This document shows positions 51,300-60,412 of a stretch of 64,000 nucleotides of DNA, piece after piece. Position 1 is the stretch's first letter, and each line of letters begins with the position of its first letter. The position numbers and the translations under genes are program-made. Source of the DNA: Flexivirga alba (lineage in GTDB: Bacteria > Actinomycetota > Actinomycetes > Actinomycetales > Dermatophilaceae); the NCBI RefSeq assembly GCF_042661025.1, contig NZ_JBHSWH010000001.1, positions 4,464,001-4,528,000 of the forward strand, in the 5' to 3' direction. A model generated the notes under the pieces. That model worked only from the letters and a program-made list of their open reading frames with translations, was not told the DNA's origin and searched no databases.

Positions 51300-52559
51300 T
51301 CATACCGCTGCAACGTCGGCCAGCAACGGCATTCGGCGCAGCGGTCCCGCCAGGACCACCAGCGACGCGACGATGAACGCGAGTCCGCCGAGTGCCGCGA
51401 GAGCGGCTTCGCCGCCCCACCACTCCACCAGCAAGCCACCAATCGCCGGAGCGAGCGGCGACATACCCATCACGCAGGTCATCAGCGCGCTCTGCACCCG
51501 CCCCTGCATGGCCTCCGGGGTGATGAGCATGACGTAGGTCATGAAGCCGGCGTTGAGGGCGGGCGTCAGCAGGAATCCGGCGACGAGCAGCAGTAGCACC
51601 AGCGGATAGCTGTGCACGAAGGCGCACGCGATGAGACTCGCGCCGAGCACGACCGAGCCGACGATGAGCACCTGTCCGGCAGGAACTTTCTTCAGGATCG
51701 CCCCGGCCACAACCGCGCCCGCGATCGTCGCTACCGCGATCGCGGTTTCGGCCAGCCCGATGCCGGCCGGCTCGACGTGCCGGTCGCGCAGCACGACGAT
51801 CAAGACGAGCATGAAGCCGTTGACCGCGAAGTTGAGCAGGGTCGCGATGACGATCACCGGCCGCAACACGTCGTGGCGCCACACGAACTTCAGACCGAAT
51901 CGCATGGCCTGCAAGGGTGGTTCGTGCTCCCCGCCGTCCGGTGGTGGTGCCGGCAGCGGTGTGCGTACGAGTAGCGCCGCCACCACAGCGACGAGATAAG
52001 AGACCACATCGGCGAGCACCGGCAGCGAGCGAGACACCGCGAAGAGCACGCCGCCGAGTGGTGGACCAACCAGACCGGTGACACCCTGCCGGCCTTGCAT
52101 CACCGACATCGCGGTGCTCAGTTCCTCAGGCGGCACAACGGCTTTCGTCGCCAGCGTGTCGGCCGGCGAGAAGACCGCCTCGGCAGCACCGACCACGAAC
52201 CCCGCGACCACCAGCTGTGCGATCGTGAGCAGGTCGGCGGCATACGCCAGCACGACCGTCGCGTATGACGCTGCCGCGACGAGGGCTGACCACACCATCG
52301 CACTGCGACGGTTCCACCTGTCGACGAACGTGCCGGCCGGGATTCCGGCGATCACCATCCCGGCGACCACGGCTCCCCCGACGAGCCCCGCGATCGCCGC
52401 GTTGTCGGTCATCCAGAGCGCAAGCAGCGGAAAGGCCAGTCCACTCATCCGCGACCCGATGCCGTTCAAGGTGTTGCCAACCATCAGCAACTCGAAGTCC
52501 CGGTTGCGCCAGAGCGCAGGTCGTTTCGTGTCGAGCGCTTCGTCCCCCACCTGTGTCAT
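51300..52559 (-). CDS. MFS exporter (EntS/MFS_3 type), second copy
   Basis: 419 residues, twelve helices. N-terminal RNRDFELLMVGNTLNGIGSRMSGLAFPLLAL and VIAGIPAGTFVDRWNRRSAM match the carrier at 47740, so the two are paralogues within the same family. Probably controlled by the divergent ArsR-type regulator at 52651, with a shared operator region. Substrate unknown. Start at ATG 52559 chosen because the upstream ATG lies in the operator. Confidence 0.9.
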   Translation of the reverse strand: MTQVGDEALDTKRPALWRNRDFELLMVGNTLNGIGSRMSGLAFPLLALWMTDNAAIAGLVGGAVVAGMVIAGIPAGTFVDRWNRRSAMVWSALVAAASYATVVLAYAADLLTIAQLVVAGFVVGAAEAVFSPADTLATKAVVPPEELSTAMSVMQGRQGVTGLVGPPLGGVLFAVSRSLPVLADVVSYLVAVVAALLVRTPLPAPPPDGGEHEPPLQAMRFGLKFVWRHDVLRPVIVIATLLNFAVNGFMLVLIVVLRDRHVEPAGIGLAETAIAVATIAGAVVAGAILKKVPAGQVLIVGSVVLGASLIACAFVHSYPLVLLLLVAGFLLTPALNAGFMTYVMLITPEAMQGRVQSALMTCVMGMSPLAPAIGGLLVEWWGGEAALAALGGLAFIVASLVVLAGPLRRMPLLADVAAV

Positions 52560-52590
52560 GACGACCATCGTGCGCCGGCTCCAGGCATTA

Positions 52591-52620
52591 CGCAACTATA
52601 TTTGCGCATTATTATTTGCG
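52591..52620. promoter_or_regulatory. putative operator between MFS and ArsR-type genes
   Basis: Inverted repeat CGCAA/TTGCG around a 6-base centre (52591-52606) plus a second TTTGCG 14 bases downstream, in an AT-rich stretch between the divergent starts. Confidence 0.5.
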
Positions 52621-52650
52621 AAGAGGACCAAGCCACGGCACAGTGGTCCC

Positions 52651-53307
52651 GTGAGCAGATCACAGGACCGGTCCGAGCCGCGGCGTATCGTCGACCCCCG
52701 CGAGCTCAAGGCTCTGTCGCATCCACTGCGCATGCGCCTCTTCGGCGAGCTGACAGCACGCGGCCCGTCTCGCGCCGTGGATCTAGCGAACGCCGTTGCG
52801 GAACCGGCGAATTCGGTCAGCTTTCACCTCCGGCAGCTGGCGCGCTATGGCCTCGTCGAAGATGACCCCGAGCACGGCACCGACGGCCGCGAACGATGGT
52901 GGCGAGCAACAACCGACGAGGGTCTCATCGTGGACTTCCACGACTTGGAAGCGATGCCCGGTGGTCCGGCTGCAGTCGGGGCCTTCAAACAGGTCACCGA
53001 GAGCACCGCACATGCGCTCACAGCGCTCTCCTTCCGACACCTCGACGAGTCCACCGAGGGGCCAAAGACCTGGTTCAACAACTTCGTGCTGCACCTGAGT
53101 CGCTCCGAATTGGACGCCTTCCTCGACGACCAGTGGGAGGTGACGTCGCGCTGGATGCAACGATCGCGAGAGGTCAGCAACTCGGCTGACGGCGAGACCC
53201 GGCATACCTATTTCGGGGTCAGCAACGGCGCTCCGCTGGGTCAAGTACTGGAGACCGAGGAGGCCGCGGACCGAACGGGTGACGAGCGCTCCGGCAAGAG
53301 TCAGTAG
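52651..53307 (+). CDS. ArsR-like winged-helix regulator
   Basis: 218 residues. Winged helix near the N-terminus (DPRELKALSHPLRMRLFGELTARGPSRAVDLANAV, then NSVSFHLRQLARYGLVEDDPEHG), followed by an extra C-terminal helical region of about 120 residues typical of the larger ArsR/helix-turn-helix group. Divergent from the MFS exporter, which it probably controls. No conserved metal-binding cysteine pair, so it may sense a small molecule rather than a metal. GTG start. Confidence 0.85.
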   Translation: MSRSQDRSEPRRIVDPRELKALSHPLRMRLFGELTARGPSRAVDLANAVAEPANSVSFHLRQLARYGLVEDDPEHGTDGRERWWRATTDEGLIVDFHDLEAMPGGPAAVGAFKQVTESTAHALTALSFRHLDESTEGPKTWFNNFVLHLSRSELDAFLDDQWEVTSRWMQRSREVSNSADGETRHTYFGVSNGAPLGQVLETEEAADRTGDERSGKSQ

Positions 53308-53310
53308 GCT
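53305..53310 (+). promoter_or_regulatory. promoter -10 box of the metE leader
   Basis: TAGGCT overlaps the regulator's stop codon; transcription from about 53,317 would place the riboswitch at the 5' end of the metE mRNA. Confidence 0.45.
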
Positions 53311-53324
53311 GAGGAACGCGACAG

Positions 53325-53512
53325 GTTCGCGTCATACCGGTGATCCGGATGCCGCGTCGTAAGAGGGAATCCGGTGTGACTCCGGGACTGCCCCGCAGCG
53401 GTATGTGAGAACGACCTCCGTCATACGCACTGGCCAACTTGGCCGGGAAGCGATGGACAGTAGGCGCCTTGTTTCGGCACGCTCACGAGTCCGAAGACCT
53501 GCCAGTCGCCCG
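53325..53512 (+). promoter_or_regulatory. cobalamin riboswitch
   Basis: B12 aptamer with the conserved core visible: GAGGGAATCCGGTGTGACTC at about 53,383, followed by CGGGACTGCCCCGCAGCGGT, and the 3' element CGAGTCCGAAGACCTGCCAG at about 53,487. Downstream, CCGAGCCCGG and CCGGGTTCGG can form a hairpin before the ribosome site (expression platform). It controls metE, the B12-independent methionine synthase: with B12 present, metE should be off. Boundaries approximate. Confidence 0.92.
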
Positions 53513-53573
53513 AGCCCGGACCCGGGTTCGGCCGATTCGGTGACCTCTCGGGCGGGTCGCGAAGGAGTTTGGA

Positions 53574-55853
53574 ATGACCAACAGCACCACTGCCACTGTT
53601 CTCGGCTGGCCACGACAGGGGCCGAAGCGAGAGCTCAAACGGGCCATCGAGGCCTATTGGGCGGGCCGCGTCCCCGCCGACGAACTCCACGACATCGCTG
53701 CCGGCCTACGCGCCGATGCGTGGAAACAACTGTCGGACAACGGGATCGACGAGATCCCGACCGGCGACTTCTCCTACTACGACCACGTGCTCGACACGGC
53801 ATGGATGGTCGGCGCCGTGCCGCAGCGCTTTCGGGCCGCGGCCGACAACGACCTGGACGTCTACTTCGCGATGGCCCGCGGGAACGACAAGGTTGCGCCG
53901 CTGGAGATGACCAAGTGGTTCGACACCAACTACCACTACCTGGTGCCGGAGCTCGCCCCCGCGACGACGTTCACCGCGAACGCCGCCCGCCAGGTCGAGC
54001 TCTTCACCCAGGCGACCGACGCCGGCCACACCGCGCGTCCGGTGCTCGTCGGACCGCTCACCTTTCTGCTGCTGTCGAAGCCGGCTGTGGACGCACCAGC
54101 GGGGTTCGACCCGTTGTCGCTTCTTGACCCCCTGCTGGACGTGTATGTCGACATCCTCAGCACCCTGCACGACGCCGGCGCGCAGTGGGTGCAGATTGAC
54201 GAGCCGGCGCTCGTCCTGGACCAGCCGGTCGCTGTGCTCGACGCGGCTCGTCACGCACTCGATCGACTTGGCTCCGCAACGAAACGCCCGAAACTGTTGA
54301 TTGCCAGCTATTTCGCCGCATTGCAGGACGCGTTCGAGGTGTTCGCCGAGGCACCCGTCGACGGCCTGGCGATCGACTGCACCGTCCCGGCGAACGTCAC
54401 CGAGATCCTGGAGCACGGTCTGCGCGAAAAGCGGCTGATCGCAGGTGTCATCGACGGCCGCAACGTCTGGGCCGCCGATCTCGACGACCGACTGGCGATC
54501 GTGCGCCGGCTGGCCGGCCGCGTCGACGACCTCGTCGTCGGCAGCTCCTGCTCGCTGCTGCACGTGCCGCTCGATGCGTCGAAGGAGACCGCGATCGACG
54601 AGGAGGTCCGAAGCTGGCTGGCCTTCGCGCGCGAGAAGGTGCTCGAAATCCGCACGCTGGCAACGGCACTCGACGACGAAACTGCAGCGACTCCCGCACT
54701 GGACGCGTCCCGTCGAGCGGTCGCGTCCCGACAGGCATCGGCGCGCACACACGACGATGCCGTGCGCGCACGCGTGGCCGCGGTGCGGGACGCCGACACA
54801 CATCGTGTCGCGGCGTTCGACCAGCGATACCCGCAACAGCAGGAGTCGCTCGGCCTGCCACTGCTACCGACGACGACCATCGGGTCGTTCCCGCAGACCG
54901 ACTCCGTGCGCAAGGCACGCGCATCACTGCGTCGCGGCGAAATCGACCGGGCGACATACGAATCGGCGATGCGCGACGAGATCGCCACGGTGATCTCCCT
55001 GCAGGAAGAGCTCGGCCTGGACGTGCTGGTGCACGGTGAGCCGGAACGCAACGACATGGTGCAGTACTTCGCCGAACAGCTCGACGGCTACCTGTCGACC
55101 ACACACGGTTGGGTGCAGTCCTACGGCACCCGCTGCGTTCGGCCGCCGATCATCTTCGGTGACGTCTCCCGTCCCGAGCCGATGACCGTCCGCTGGTGGC
55201 AGTACGCGCAATCGCTGACGAAGCGACCGGTCAAGGGCATGCTGACCGGGCCGGTCACCATGCTCGCCTGGTCCTTCGTGCGCGACGACCAGCCCATCGG
55301 TGACACGGCCCGGCAGGTCGCACTCGCGCTGCGCGATGAGGTCCGCGATCTGGAGGCGGCCGGTTGCCGCGTCATCCAGGTTGATGAGCCGGCCCTGCGC
55401 GAGACGCTGCCGCTGCGGACCACCGACCGCCCGGCATACCTGGAGTGGGCAACCGAATCCTTCCGGCTGGCAACGAGTTCCGTCGCGGACGTCACCCAGG
55501 TGCACACGCACATGTGCTACGCGGATTTCGGTGACATCTTCACCGCGATCGACGACCTGGATGCCGATGTGATCAGCCTCGAAGCCGCCCGGTCGGGTAT
55601 GTCGCTCGCGGACGAACTTCAGAAGTCCGGCTACGCCAAGGGCGTCGGTCCGGGTGTCTACGACATCCACTCGCCGCGGGTCCCGTCCACTGACGAGGTG
55701 CGCACGCTGCTGGAGAAGGCGGTGGGTGCGCTCGCGGCCGGCCAGGTGTGGGTCAACCCGGACTGCGGTCTGAAAACAAGGCGTCCGGACGAGGTCCGGC
55801 CTGCCCTGGCGAATCTCGTCTCCGCTGCGGCCGCGGTCCGCGCGTCGATCTAA
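53574..55853 (+). CDS. metE: cobalamin-independent methionine synthase
   Basis: 759 residues. Transfers the methyl group of 5-methyltetrahydropteroyl-glutamate directly to homocysteine. N-terminal half: LGWPRQGPKRELKRAIEAYWAG. C-terminal half: LLPTTTIGSFPQTDSVRKAR, LVHGEPERNDMVQYFAEQL, FGDVSRPEPMTV, and the zinc ligands His646, Cys648, Glu670 and Cys731 (in HTHMCYADF, ISLEAARS, NPDCGLKTR). Complete and of standard length. The presence of a B12 riboswitch implies the organism also has, or can import, cobalamin for MetH. ATG with AAGGAG. Confidence 0.97.
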   Translation: MTNSTTATVLGWPRQGPKRELKRAIEAYWAGRVPADELHDIAAGLRADAWKQLSDNGIDEIPTGDFSYYDHVLDTAWMVGAVPQRFRAAADNDLDVYFAMARGNDKVAPLEMTKWFDTNYHYLVPELAPATTFTANAARQVELFTQATDAGHTARPVLVGPLTFLLLSKPAVDAPAGFDPLSLLDPLLDVYVDILSTLHDAGAQWVQIDEPALVLDQPVAVLDAARHALDRLGSATKRPKLLIASYFAALQDAFEVFAEAPVDGLAIDCTVPANVTEILEHGLREKRLIAGVIDGRNVWAADLDDRLAIVRRLAGRVDDLVVGSSCSLLHVPLDASKETAIDEEVRSWLAFAREKVLEIRTLATALDDETAATPALDASRRAVASRQASARTHDDAVRARVAAVRDADTHRVAAFDQRYPQQQESLGLPLLPTTTIGSFPQTDSVRKARASLRRGEIDRATYESAMRDEIATVISLQEELGLDVLVHGEPERNDMVQYFAEQLDGYLSTTHGWVQSYGTRCVRPPIIFGDVSRPEPMTVRWWQYAQSLTKRPVKGMLTGPVTMLAWSFVRDDQPIGDTARQVALALRDEVRDLEAAGCRVIQVDEPALRETLPLRTTDRPAYLEWATESFRLATSSVADVTQVHTHMCYADFGDIFTAIDDLDADVISLEAARSGMSLADELQKSGYAKGVGPGVYDIHSPRVPSTDEVRTLLEKAVGALAAGQVWVNPDCGLKTRRPDEVRPALANLVSAAAAVRASI

Positions 55854-55856
55854 CGC

Positions 55857-55878
55857 TCCGCGGACCAGGGTCCGCGGA
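55857..55878. terminator. bidirectional terminator hairpin
   Basis: TCCGCGGACC and GGTCCGCGGA pair perfectly around AG, between the convergent metE and YihY genes. Confidence 0.75.
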
Positions 55879-57090
55879 TCACCGGCGCGGTGTCCTCCTC
55901 GTCCTCGTCCTCAGGTTCTGAGCGGCGAGAGACGAGGGGATGGTGCGCTCGTCGTGCTCCGGACCGGTGCTCGGCTGCGGACTCGGCAACCGGTGTGCCT
56001 CGTGCGGTGCCCGCGCTGCCCTGGTGGGCACCGGCTCGGTGGCGGCAGCCTCGCCGTCGCCGAAGTCGAGCGGGAGTGGCACCTCTTCGTGCTCGGGCCG
56101 GTCCTTTACTCCGGACTTCTCCTGCGGTTCTGGAGGCTTGTCGAAGCCGATGTCGATCTGCTGGAAACCCTTGAGCCGAGTGGCCCGCGCCAACCCGCTG
56201 TACGCGCGCACGTCAGCGTCGGTGAGTTGCACGTTGTCGGTGAACGGCGTGAGCAATGCCCGCGGCCACAGTCGCAGGGTCCAGACCGCGTTGAGCTCCA
56301 TGCTGATGACGATGATGATGCCCGCGATGAACAGGAAGAGCATCAAGCCGACAACTAGCGCCAGCGTCGGGTCGATAGCACTGTTTCGCTTGATGATGTG
56401 CTGGACGTAGATGCCACCGAAGCGCTGGAGCAACTGCCACATGATGGAGGCGAAGACCGCCCCCGGCCAGATGTCGCGCCAGGACAGCGACCTACTGGTG
56501 CCCACGTGGTAGGCGACCATGATTGCGACCACATCGATGCCCACGGTGCCCACCTGGATGCCGAACGAGGCGAGACCCTCCAGATGCACCAGCCGCGGCA
56601 CGACCTGGGTGAGGCCGATGGTGGCGAGCAACGCCGTGCCGAGCAGTGCGATCAGGCCGATCGACTTTCCGCGGGCGGTAAAGGGGTTGGGCCGCGAGTT
56701 GCGCGGCACCTGCCACACGCTGTTGGCGATGTACTGGAACGCCTGCGCTGCGCCAAGGGCACCGTAGAGGGCGACCAGCGTGCTGGTCGTGATCGAGACC
56801 CAACTGCCGGACAGCGCCGTCGGCTTGGTGATCTGGTCGCTGATGATTGGAAACTCACCGAGCGCCGACTTGAGCAGATCCTGCTGCAGGCCTGGATCGC
56901 CGTTCAAAACGATACCGAGGATCGTCGTGGCGAGGATCAGCAGCGGGAAGAGCGACACGAACGCGTAGAACGCCAGCAACGCCCCGAGGTAGCTGCCCAT
57001 GTCATCGAAGAACTTGTAGACAACTGCAATGGGATAGCCCAGCGGCGAAAACCTCCGCTGCGCCCGATCCACCGCCGTGTGTGCTGACAC
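55879..57090 (-). CDS. YihY/BrkB-family membrane protein with long cytoplasmic tail
   Basis: 403 residues. Six membrane helices in the body (ALLAFYAFVSLFPLLILATTILGIVL, STLVALYGALGAAQAFQYIA, LLGTALLATIGL, VDVVAIMVAYHVG-like, VVGLMLFLFIAGIIIVISMELNAVW). Signature SLSWRDIWPGAVFASIMWQLLQRFGGIYV. The C-terminal ~100 residues form a charged, proline-rich, probably disordered tail. Start at GTG 57090 because TACCGT lies 6 bases upstream; an ATG at 57114 is also in frame. Function unknown in bacteria. Confidence 0.9.
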   Translation of the reverse strand: MSAHTAVDRAQRRFSPLGYPIAVVYKFFDDMGSYLGALLAFYAFVSLFPLLILATTILGIVLNGDPGLQQDLLKSALGEFPIISDQITKPTALSGSWVSITTSTLVALYGALGAAQAFQYIANSVWQVPRNSRPNPFTARGKSIGLIALLGTALLATIGLTQVVPRLVHLEGLASFGIQVGTVGIDVVAIMVAYHVGTSRSLSWRDIWPGAVFASIMWQLLQRFGGIYVQHIIKRNSAIDPTLALVVGLMLFLFIAGIIIVISMELNAVWTLRLWPRALLTPFTDNVQLTDADVRAYSGLARATRLKGFQQIDIGFDKPPEPQEKSGVKDRPEHEEVPLPLDFGDGEAAATEPVPTRAARAPHEAHRLPSPQPSTGPEHDERTIPSSLAAQNLRTRTRRTPRR

Positions 57091-57096
57091 CCCTCC

Positions 57097-57102
57097 ACGG
57101 TA
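57097..57102 (-). promoter_or_regulatory. leaderless -10 box of the YihY gene
   Basis: TACCGT on the minus strand, 6 bases, then GTG 57090. Confidence 0.4.
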
Positions 57103-57161
57103 TCCGCATGCCATGGAATCAGCGGAATCCTGCGGGTGTGTGGCGCGGCTTCGTGGGAGAC

Positions 57162-58724
57162 TCACACCGGCGGTATGGCGCGCCGGCGCTCGGTGAAGCT
57201 GCGGTCGCGCCGGACGGCATACGCGAGCCGATGCAACAGGTCGGCGCGCAGGTCCGACGCCTCGACGACGGTGTCGATCACCAGGTCGGACGCGAGCCGC
57301 TCCAGGTCGACGTCCTCGAGGTACTCCTCGCGGCGGGCCTGCACGAACTGTGCACGCTCGACGTCGTCCTCGATCGCTTCGATCTTGCCGGCATAGACCG
57401 CGTTGACCGCGGCCTCCGGACCCATCACGGCGATCCGCGCGGTCGGCAGCGCGATCGTCGCGTCCGGGCCGAAGCCAGGACCGCACATCGCGTAGAGCCC
57501 GGCGCCATACGCCTTGCGGACCACGACGCAGAACTGCGGCACGGTCGCTTCGGACACCGCCGAGACCATCTTCGCGCCGTGCCGGATGATGCCGCCGCGC
57601 TCGACCTCCGAGCCGATCATGAAGCCCGGCACGTCGGCCAGGTAGATCAGCGGGATCGAGTAGGCGTCACACATCCAGATGAACCGGGTCGCCTTGTCCG
57701 CGCTGTCGGTGAAGAGCACGCCACCCTTGGCCGCCGAGTTGTTGGCGACGAAACCGACTGTCCTGCCGTCCATTCGGCCGAAACCGATGACCAGCTCGGG
57801 CGCGAAGAGCGGCTTGACCTCGAAGAAGGAGTCGTCGTCGACCAGCCCGTCGATCACTTCGTGTATGTCGAACGGCTGGCTCTCGATCTCCGGCACCGTC
57901 GTGTCGGTGAGCGCGACCTCCGGCTCCTCGGCAATGTATGACGGAGGTTCTTCCCGCCAGGTCGACGGCAGGTAGGAGAAGAACAGCTTGGCCAGCTCGA
58001 TCGCTTCGGGGTCGTCCTCTGCGAGCAGATCGCCGACGCCGGAGACGGTGCAGTGCATGCGGGCACCGCCCATCTCTTCGAGCGAAACCTTTTCTCCCAC
58101 AACCATTTCCGCCATACGCGGGCTGCCGAGGTACATGGACGCGTTGCCCTCGACCATGATGATCACGTCGGTGAAGCTCGGGATGTAGGCGCCGCCGGCC
58201 GCGGACGGGCCGAAGAGACAGCAGATCTGCGGCACGCGGCCGGACAGAGCCACCTGGTTGTGGAAGATCCGCCCCGCGCCACGGCGCCCGGGGAAGAGCT
58301 GCACCTGGTCGGTGATGCGGGCACCGGCGGAGTCGACGAACCAGAAGATCGGCAGTTCCTCACGGAGTGCGGATTCGGTTGCGCGCACGATCTTCTCGAC
58401 GGTGCGTGCGCCCCAGGAGCCCGCCTTCACGGTCGGGTCGTTGGCGACGACGATCGCCGGTCGGCCGTCGACCGTGCCACGACCCGTGACGACGCCGTCG
58501 GCCGGCAGGTTGCCCGCCGTCGCGTTCGCGTAACGCCCGTCCTCGATGAACGACCCCTCGTCGAAGAGCAGCGCGATGCGATCGCGGACGTACAGCTTGT
58601 TCTGCGAGTCCAGCTTGGCGCGGGCCTTGTCCGACAACGTCTGCGACGCCTCGTGTGCCGCGGCCAGCCGTTCACGGACATCCGCGACCCGCGGGTCGCC
58701 ATTCACCTCAGCGTTTGTCGTCAC
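57162..58724 (-). CDS. accD: acyl-CoA carboxylase beta subunit
   Basis: 520 residues, carboxyltransferase subunit of a biotin-dependent acyl-CoA carboxylase (acetyl/propionyl- or methylcrotonyl-type). Seen: N-terminal CT half with SAGARITDQVQLFPGRRGAGRIFHNQVALSG and GPSAAGGAYIPSFTDVI, C-terminal half with DVPGFMIGSEVERGGIIRHGAKM and MGPEAAVNAVYAGKIEAIEDD. Pairing with the acyl-CoA dehydrogenase and MerR regulator suggests leucine/isovalerate breakdown (methylcrotonyl-CoA carboxylase), but no alpha subunit, hydratase or lyase is present here. Overlaps the dehydrogenase stop by four bases. Confidence 0.9.
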   Translation of the reverse strand: MTTNAEVNGDPRVADVRERLAAAHEASQTLSDKARAKLDSQNKLYVRDRIALLFDEGSFIEDGRYANATAGNLPADGVVTGRGTVDGRPAIVVANDPTVKAGSWGARTVEKIVRATESALREELPIFWFVDSAGARITDQVQLFPGRRGAGRIFHNQVALSGRVPQICCLFGPSAAGGAYIPSFTDVIIMVEGNASMYLGSPRMAEMVVGEKVSLEEMGGARMHCTVSGVGDLLAEDDPEAIELAKLFFSYLPSTWREEPPSYIAEEPEVALTDTTVPEIESQPFDIHEVIDGLVDDDSFFEVKPLFAPELVIGFGRMDGRTVGFVANNSAAKGGVLFTDSADKATRFIWMCDAYSIPLIYLADVPGFMIGSEVERGGIIRHGAKMVSAVSEATVPQFCVVVRKAYGAGLYAMCGPGFGPDATIALPTARIAVMGPEAAVNAVYAGKIEAIEDDVERAQFVQARREEYLEDVDLERLASDLVIDTVVEASDLRADLLHRLAYAVRRDRSFTERRRAIPPV

Positions 58725-59902
58725 GCCGGCAAGCCTAGGCCGCGGGCGATCAGCATGCGCTGGACTTCGGAGGTGCCTTCGCCGATCTCCAGGATCTTCG
58801 CGTCGCGGTAGAACCGCGCGACGGGGTACTCCTCCATGAATCCGTTGCCACCGAAGATCTGCGTCGCGATGCGAGTCGCGGTGACAGCGGACTCGGTGGA
58901 ATACAACTTTGCGATCGAGGCGGCCTGCTTGACCTCGGCGACCGACCGGCGGCCGACCTCCAGCTCGTCCTTGAGCCAGGCTGCCTTGTAAGTGAGCAGC
59001 CGGGACGCCTCGACCATCACGGCGAGGTCGGACAACTGGAAGGACACACCCTGGTTGACCGCGATCGGCTTACCGAAAGCCGTTCGGGTCTTGGCGTATT
59101 CGGTCGCAGCCTCCAAGCACGCCTGCGACAGGCCGACCGCGAGCGCGGAGATCGCGATGCGGCCGTCGTCGAGTGTCTTGAGGAACTGCCGGTAGCCCTG
59201 GCCGCGCTCCCCCAGCAGATTGCCTTCCGGCACAACGCAATTGGCGAACGTCAAACCGTGAGTGTCGGAGATGTTCCAGCCGAGCTTGTTGTATGCCGGC
59301 TCCGCCGTGAAACCGGGCGTTCCGGACGGGACCATGATGGCGCTGATCTCGGGACGGCCTTTGTCGTCGGTGCCGGTGCGTGCGGTCACCGTCACGACCG
59401 AGGTGATGTCAGTGCCGGAGTTGGTGATGAATGCCTTCGAGCCGTTGATCGTCCAGTGCCCGTCAGCCAAGGAGGCCTTGGTGCGGGTCGCACCCGCGTC
59501 CGAACCGGCGTCCGGCTCGGTCAGGCCGAAACCGGCCAGCGCACGGCCGGCGACCAGGTCCGGCAGGAAGCGCTGCTTCTGCTCGTCGGAGCCGTAGGTC
59601 AGGATCGGGTTGATGCCCAGGCCCATGCCGGCCGACAGGGTGATGCCGATCGACTGGTCGACCCGGCCGAGCTCCTCGATCGCCAGGCAGAGGTAGGTGA
59701 AACCACCTTCGTCGAGGCCGGCGCCGCCGTACTCCTCCGGCACCACCAGACCGAAGAGCCCCAGCTCGCCCATCTTGGGCACCAGGTCGGTCGGGAAGTG
59801 GTGGTCCACGTCCCACTGCGCGACATGCGGAGCGACCTCGTGCTCGGCGAAGTCACGCACCAACTGCCGGAACTCTTCGTGTTCCTGGCTCAACTCGAAC
59901 AT
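58721..59902 (-). CDS. acyl-CoA dehydrogenase, isovaleryl-CoA-type
   Basis: 393 residues. FAD-dependent dehydrogenase. Seen: GFGLTEPDAGSDAGATRT, AFITNSGTDITSVVTVTART, and ILEIGEGTSEVQRMLIARGLGLPA with the catalytic Glu in GEGTSE, typical of the short-branched-chain group. Co-transcribed with the carboxylase beta subunit and controlled by the divergent MerR regulator. Isovaleryl-CoA is the most likely substrate, by context. Confidence 0.92.
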   Translation of the reverse strand: MFELSQEHEEFRQLVRDFAEHEVAPHVAQWDVDHHFPTDLVPKMGELGLFGLVVPEEYGGAGLDEGGFTYLCLAIEELGRVDQSIGITLSAGMGLGINPILTYGSDEQKQRFLPDLVAGRALAGFGLTEPDAGSDAGATRTKASLADGHWTINGSKAFITNSGTDITSVVTVTARTGTDDKGRPEISAIMVPSGTPGFTAEPAYNKLGWNISDTHGLTFANCVVPEGNLLGERGQGYRQFLKTLDDGRIAISALAVGLSQACLEAATEYAKTRTAFGKPIAVNQGVSFQLSDLAVMVEASRLLTYKAAWLKDELEVGRRSVAEVKQAASIAKLYSTESAVTATRIATQIFGGNGFMEEYPVARFYRDAKILEIGEGTSEVQRMLIARGLGLPA

Positions 59903-59944
59903 GCGCTGCCTGTCCTTCTCGTCGGGGCCGCCAAGTCCGCATGC

Positions 59945-59960
59945 TTGACGTTAACGTCAA
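59945..59960. promoter_or_regulatory. 16-bp palindromic operator of the MerR (LiuR-like) regulator
   Basis: TTGACGTTAACGTCAA, a perfect palindrome between the divergent dehydrogenase and regulator starts. LiuR-type regulators bind similar palindromes in leucine-degradation promoters. Confidence 0.7.
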
Positions 59961-59980
59961 CGTAAAGCATGCTGCCGAGC

Positions 59981-60379
59981 ATGACAACCTCGGATGACGG
60001 ACAGACGTGGACGATCGCCGACCTCGCCGACGAGTACGACCTCACTCATCGGACCATCCGCCATTACGAGGAACTTGGGCTCATCTCCCCTGAGCGGCGC
60101 GGCACCGTGCGGGTCTTCCATCGTCGCGACCGCACACGGCTGGCCCTCATCCTTCGTGGCAAGCGAATCGGCTTCCCGTTGGAGGAGATTCGCACGATCA
60201 TCGACATGTACGACCAGACGCCGGGCGAAGCGGGCCAGCTCACCTACCTGCTCGATCAGATCGCCGCCCGACGGGACGACCTCGAGCAACGCCGTGCCGA
60301 CATCGAGCAGACCCTGCGGGACCTGCGTGAGGTCGAGGCGCGCTGCCGAAGTGATTTGCGAGCGCTGCGGCACCGGTAG
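59981..60379 (+). CDS. MerR-family regulator (LiuR-like)
   Basis: 132 residues from ATG 59981. N-terminal winged helix DLADEYDLTHRTIRHYEELGLISPERRG, then GFPLEEIRTIIDMYDQTP and a coiled coil (ARRDDLEQRRADIEQTLRDLREVEARC). No cysteine metal site. Divergent from the acyl-CoA dehydrogenase/carboxylase operon, which it probably regulates. Confidence 0.88.
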   Translation: MTTSDDGQTWTIADLADEYDLTHRTIRHYEELGLISPERRGTVRVFHRRDRTRLALILRGKRIGFPLEEIRTIIDMYDQTPGEAGQLTYLLDQIAARRDDLEQRRADIEQTLRDLREVEARCRSDLRALRHR

Positions 60380-60399
60380 TCCCAGCCCAACCACTGCCG

Positions 60400-60405
60400 T
60401 AGCGT
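60400..60405 (+). promoter_or_regulatory. leaderless -10 box of moxR
   Basis: TAGCGT, 7 bases, then GTG 60413. Confidence 0.5.
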
Positions 60406-60412
60406 GTTACCT

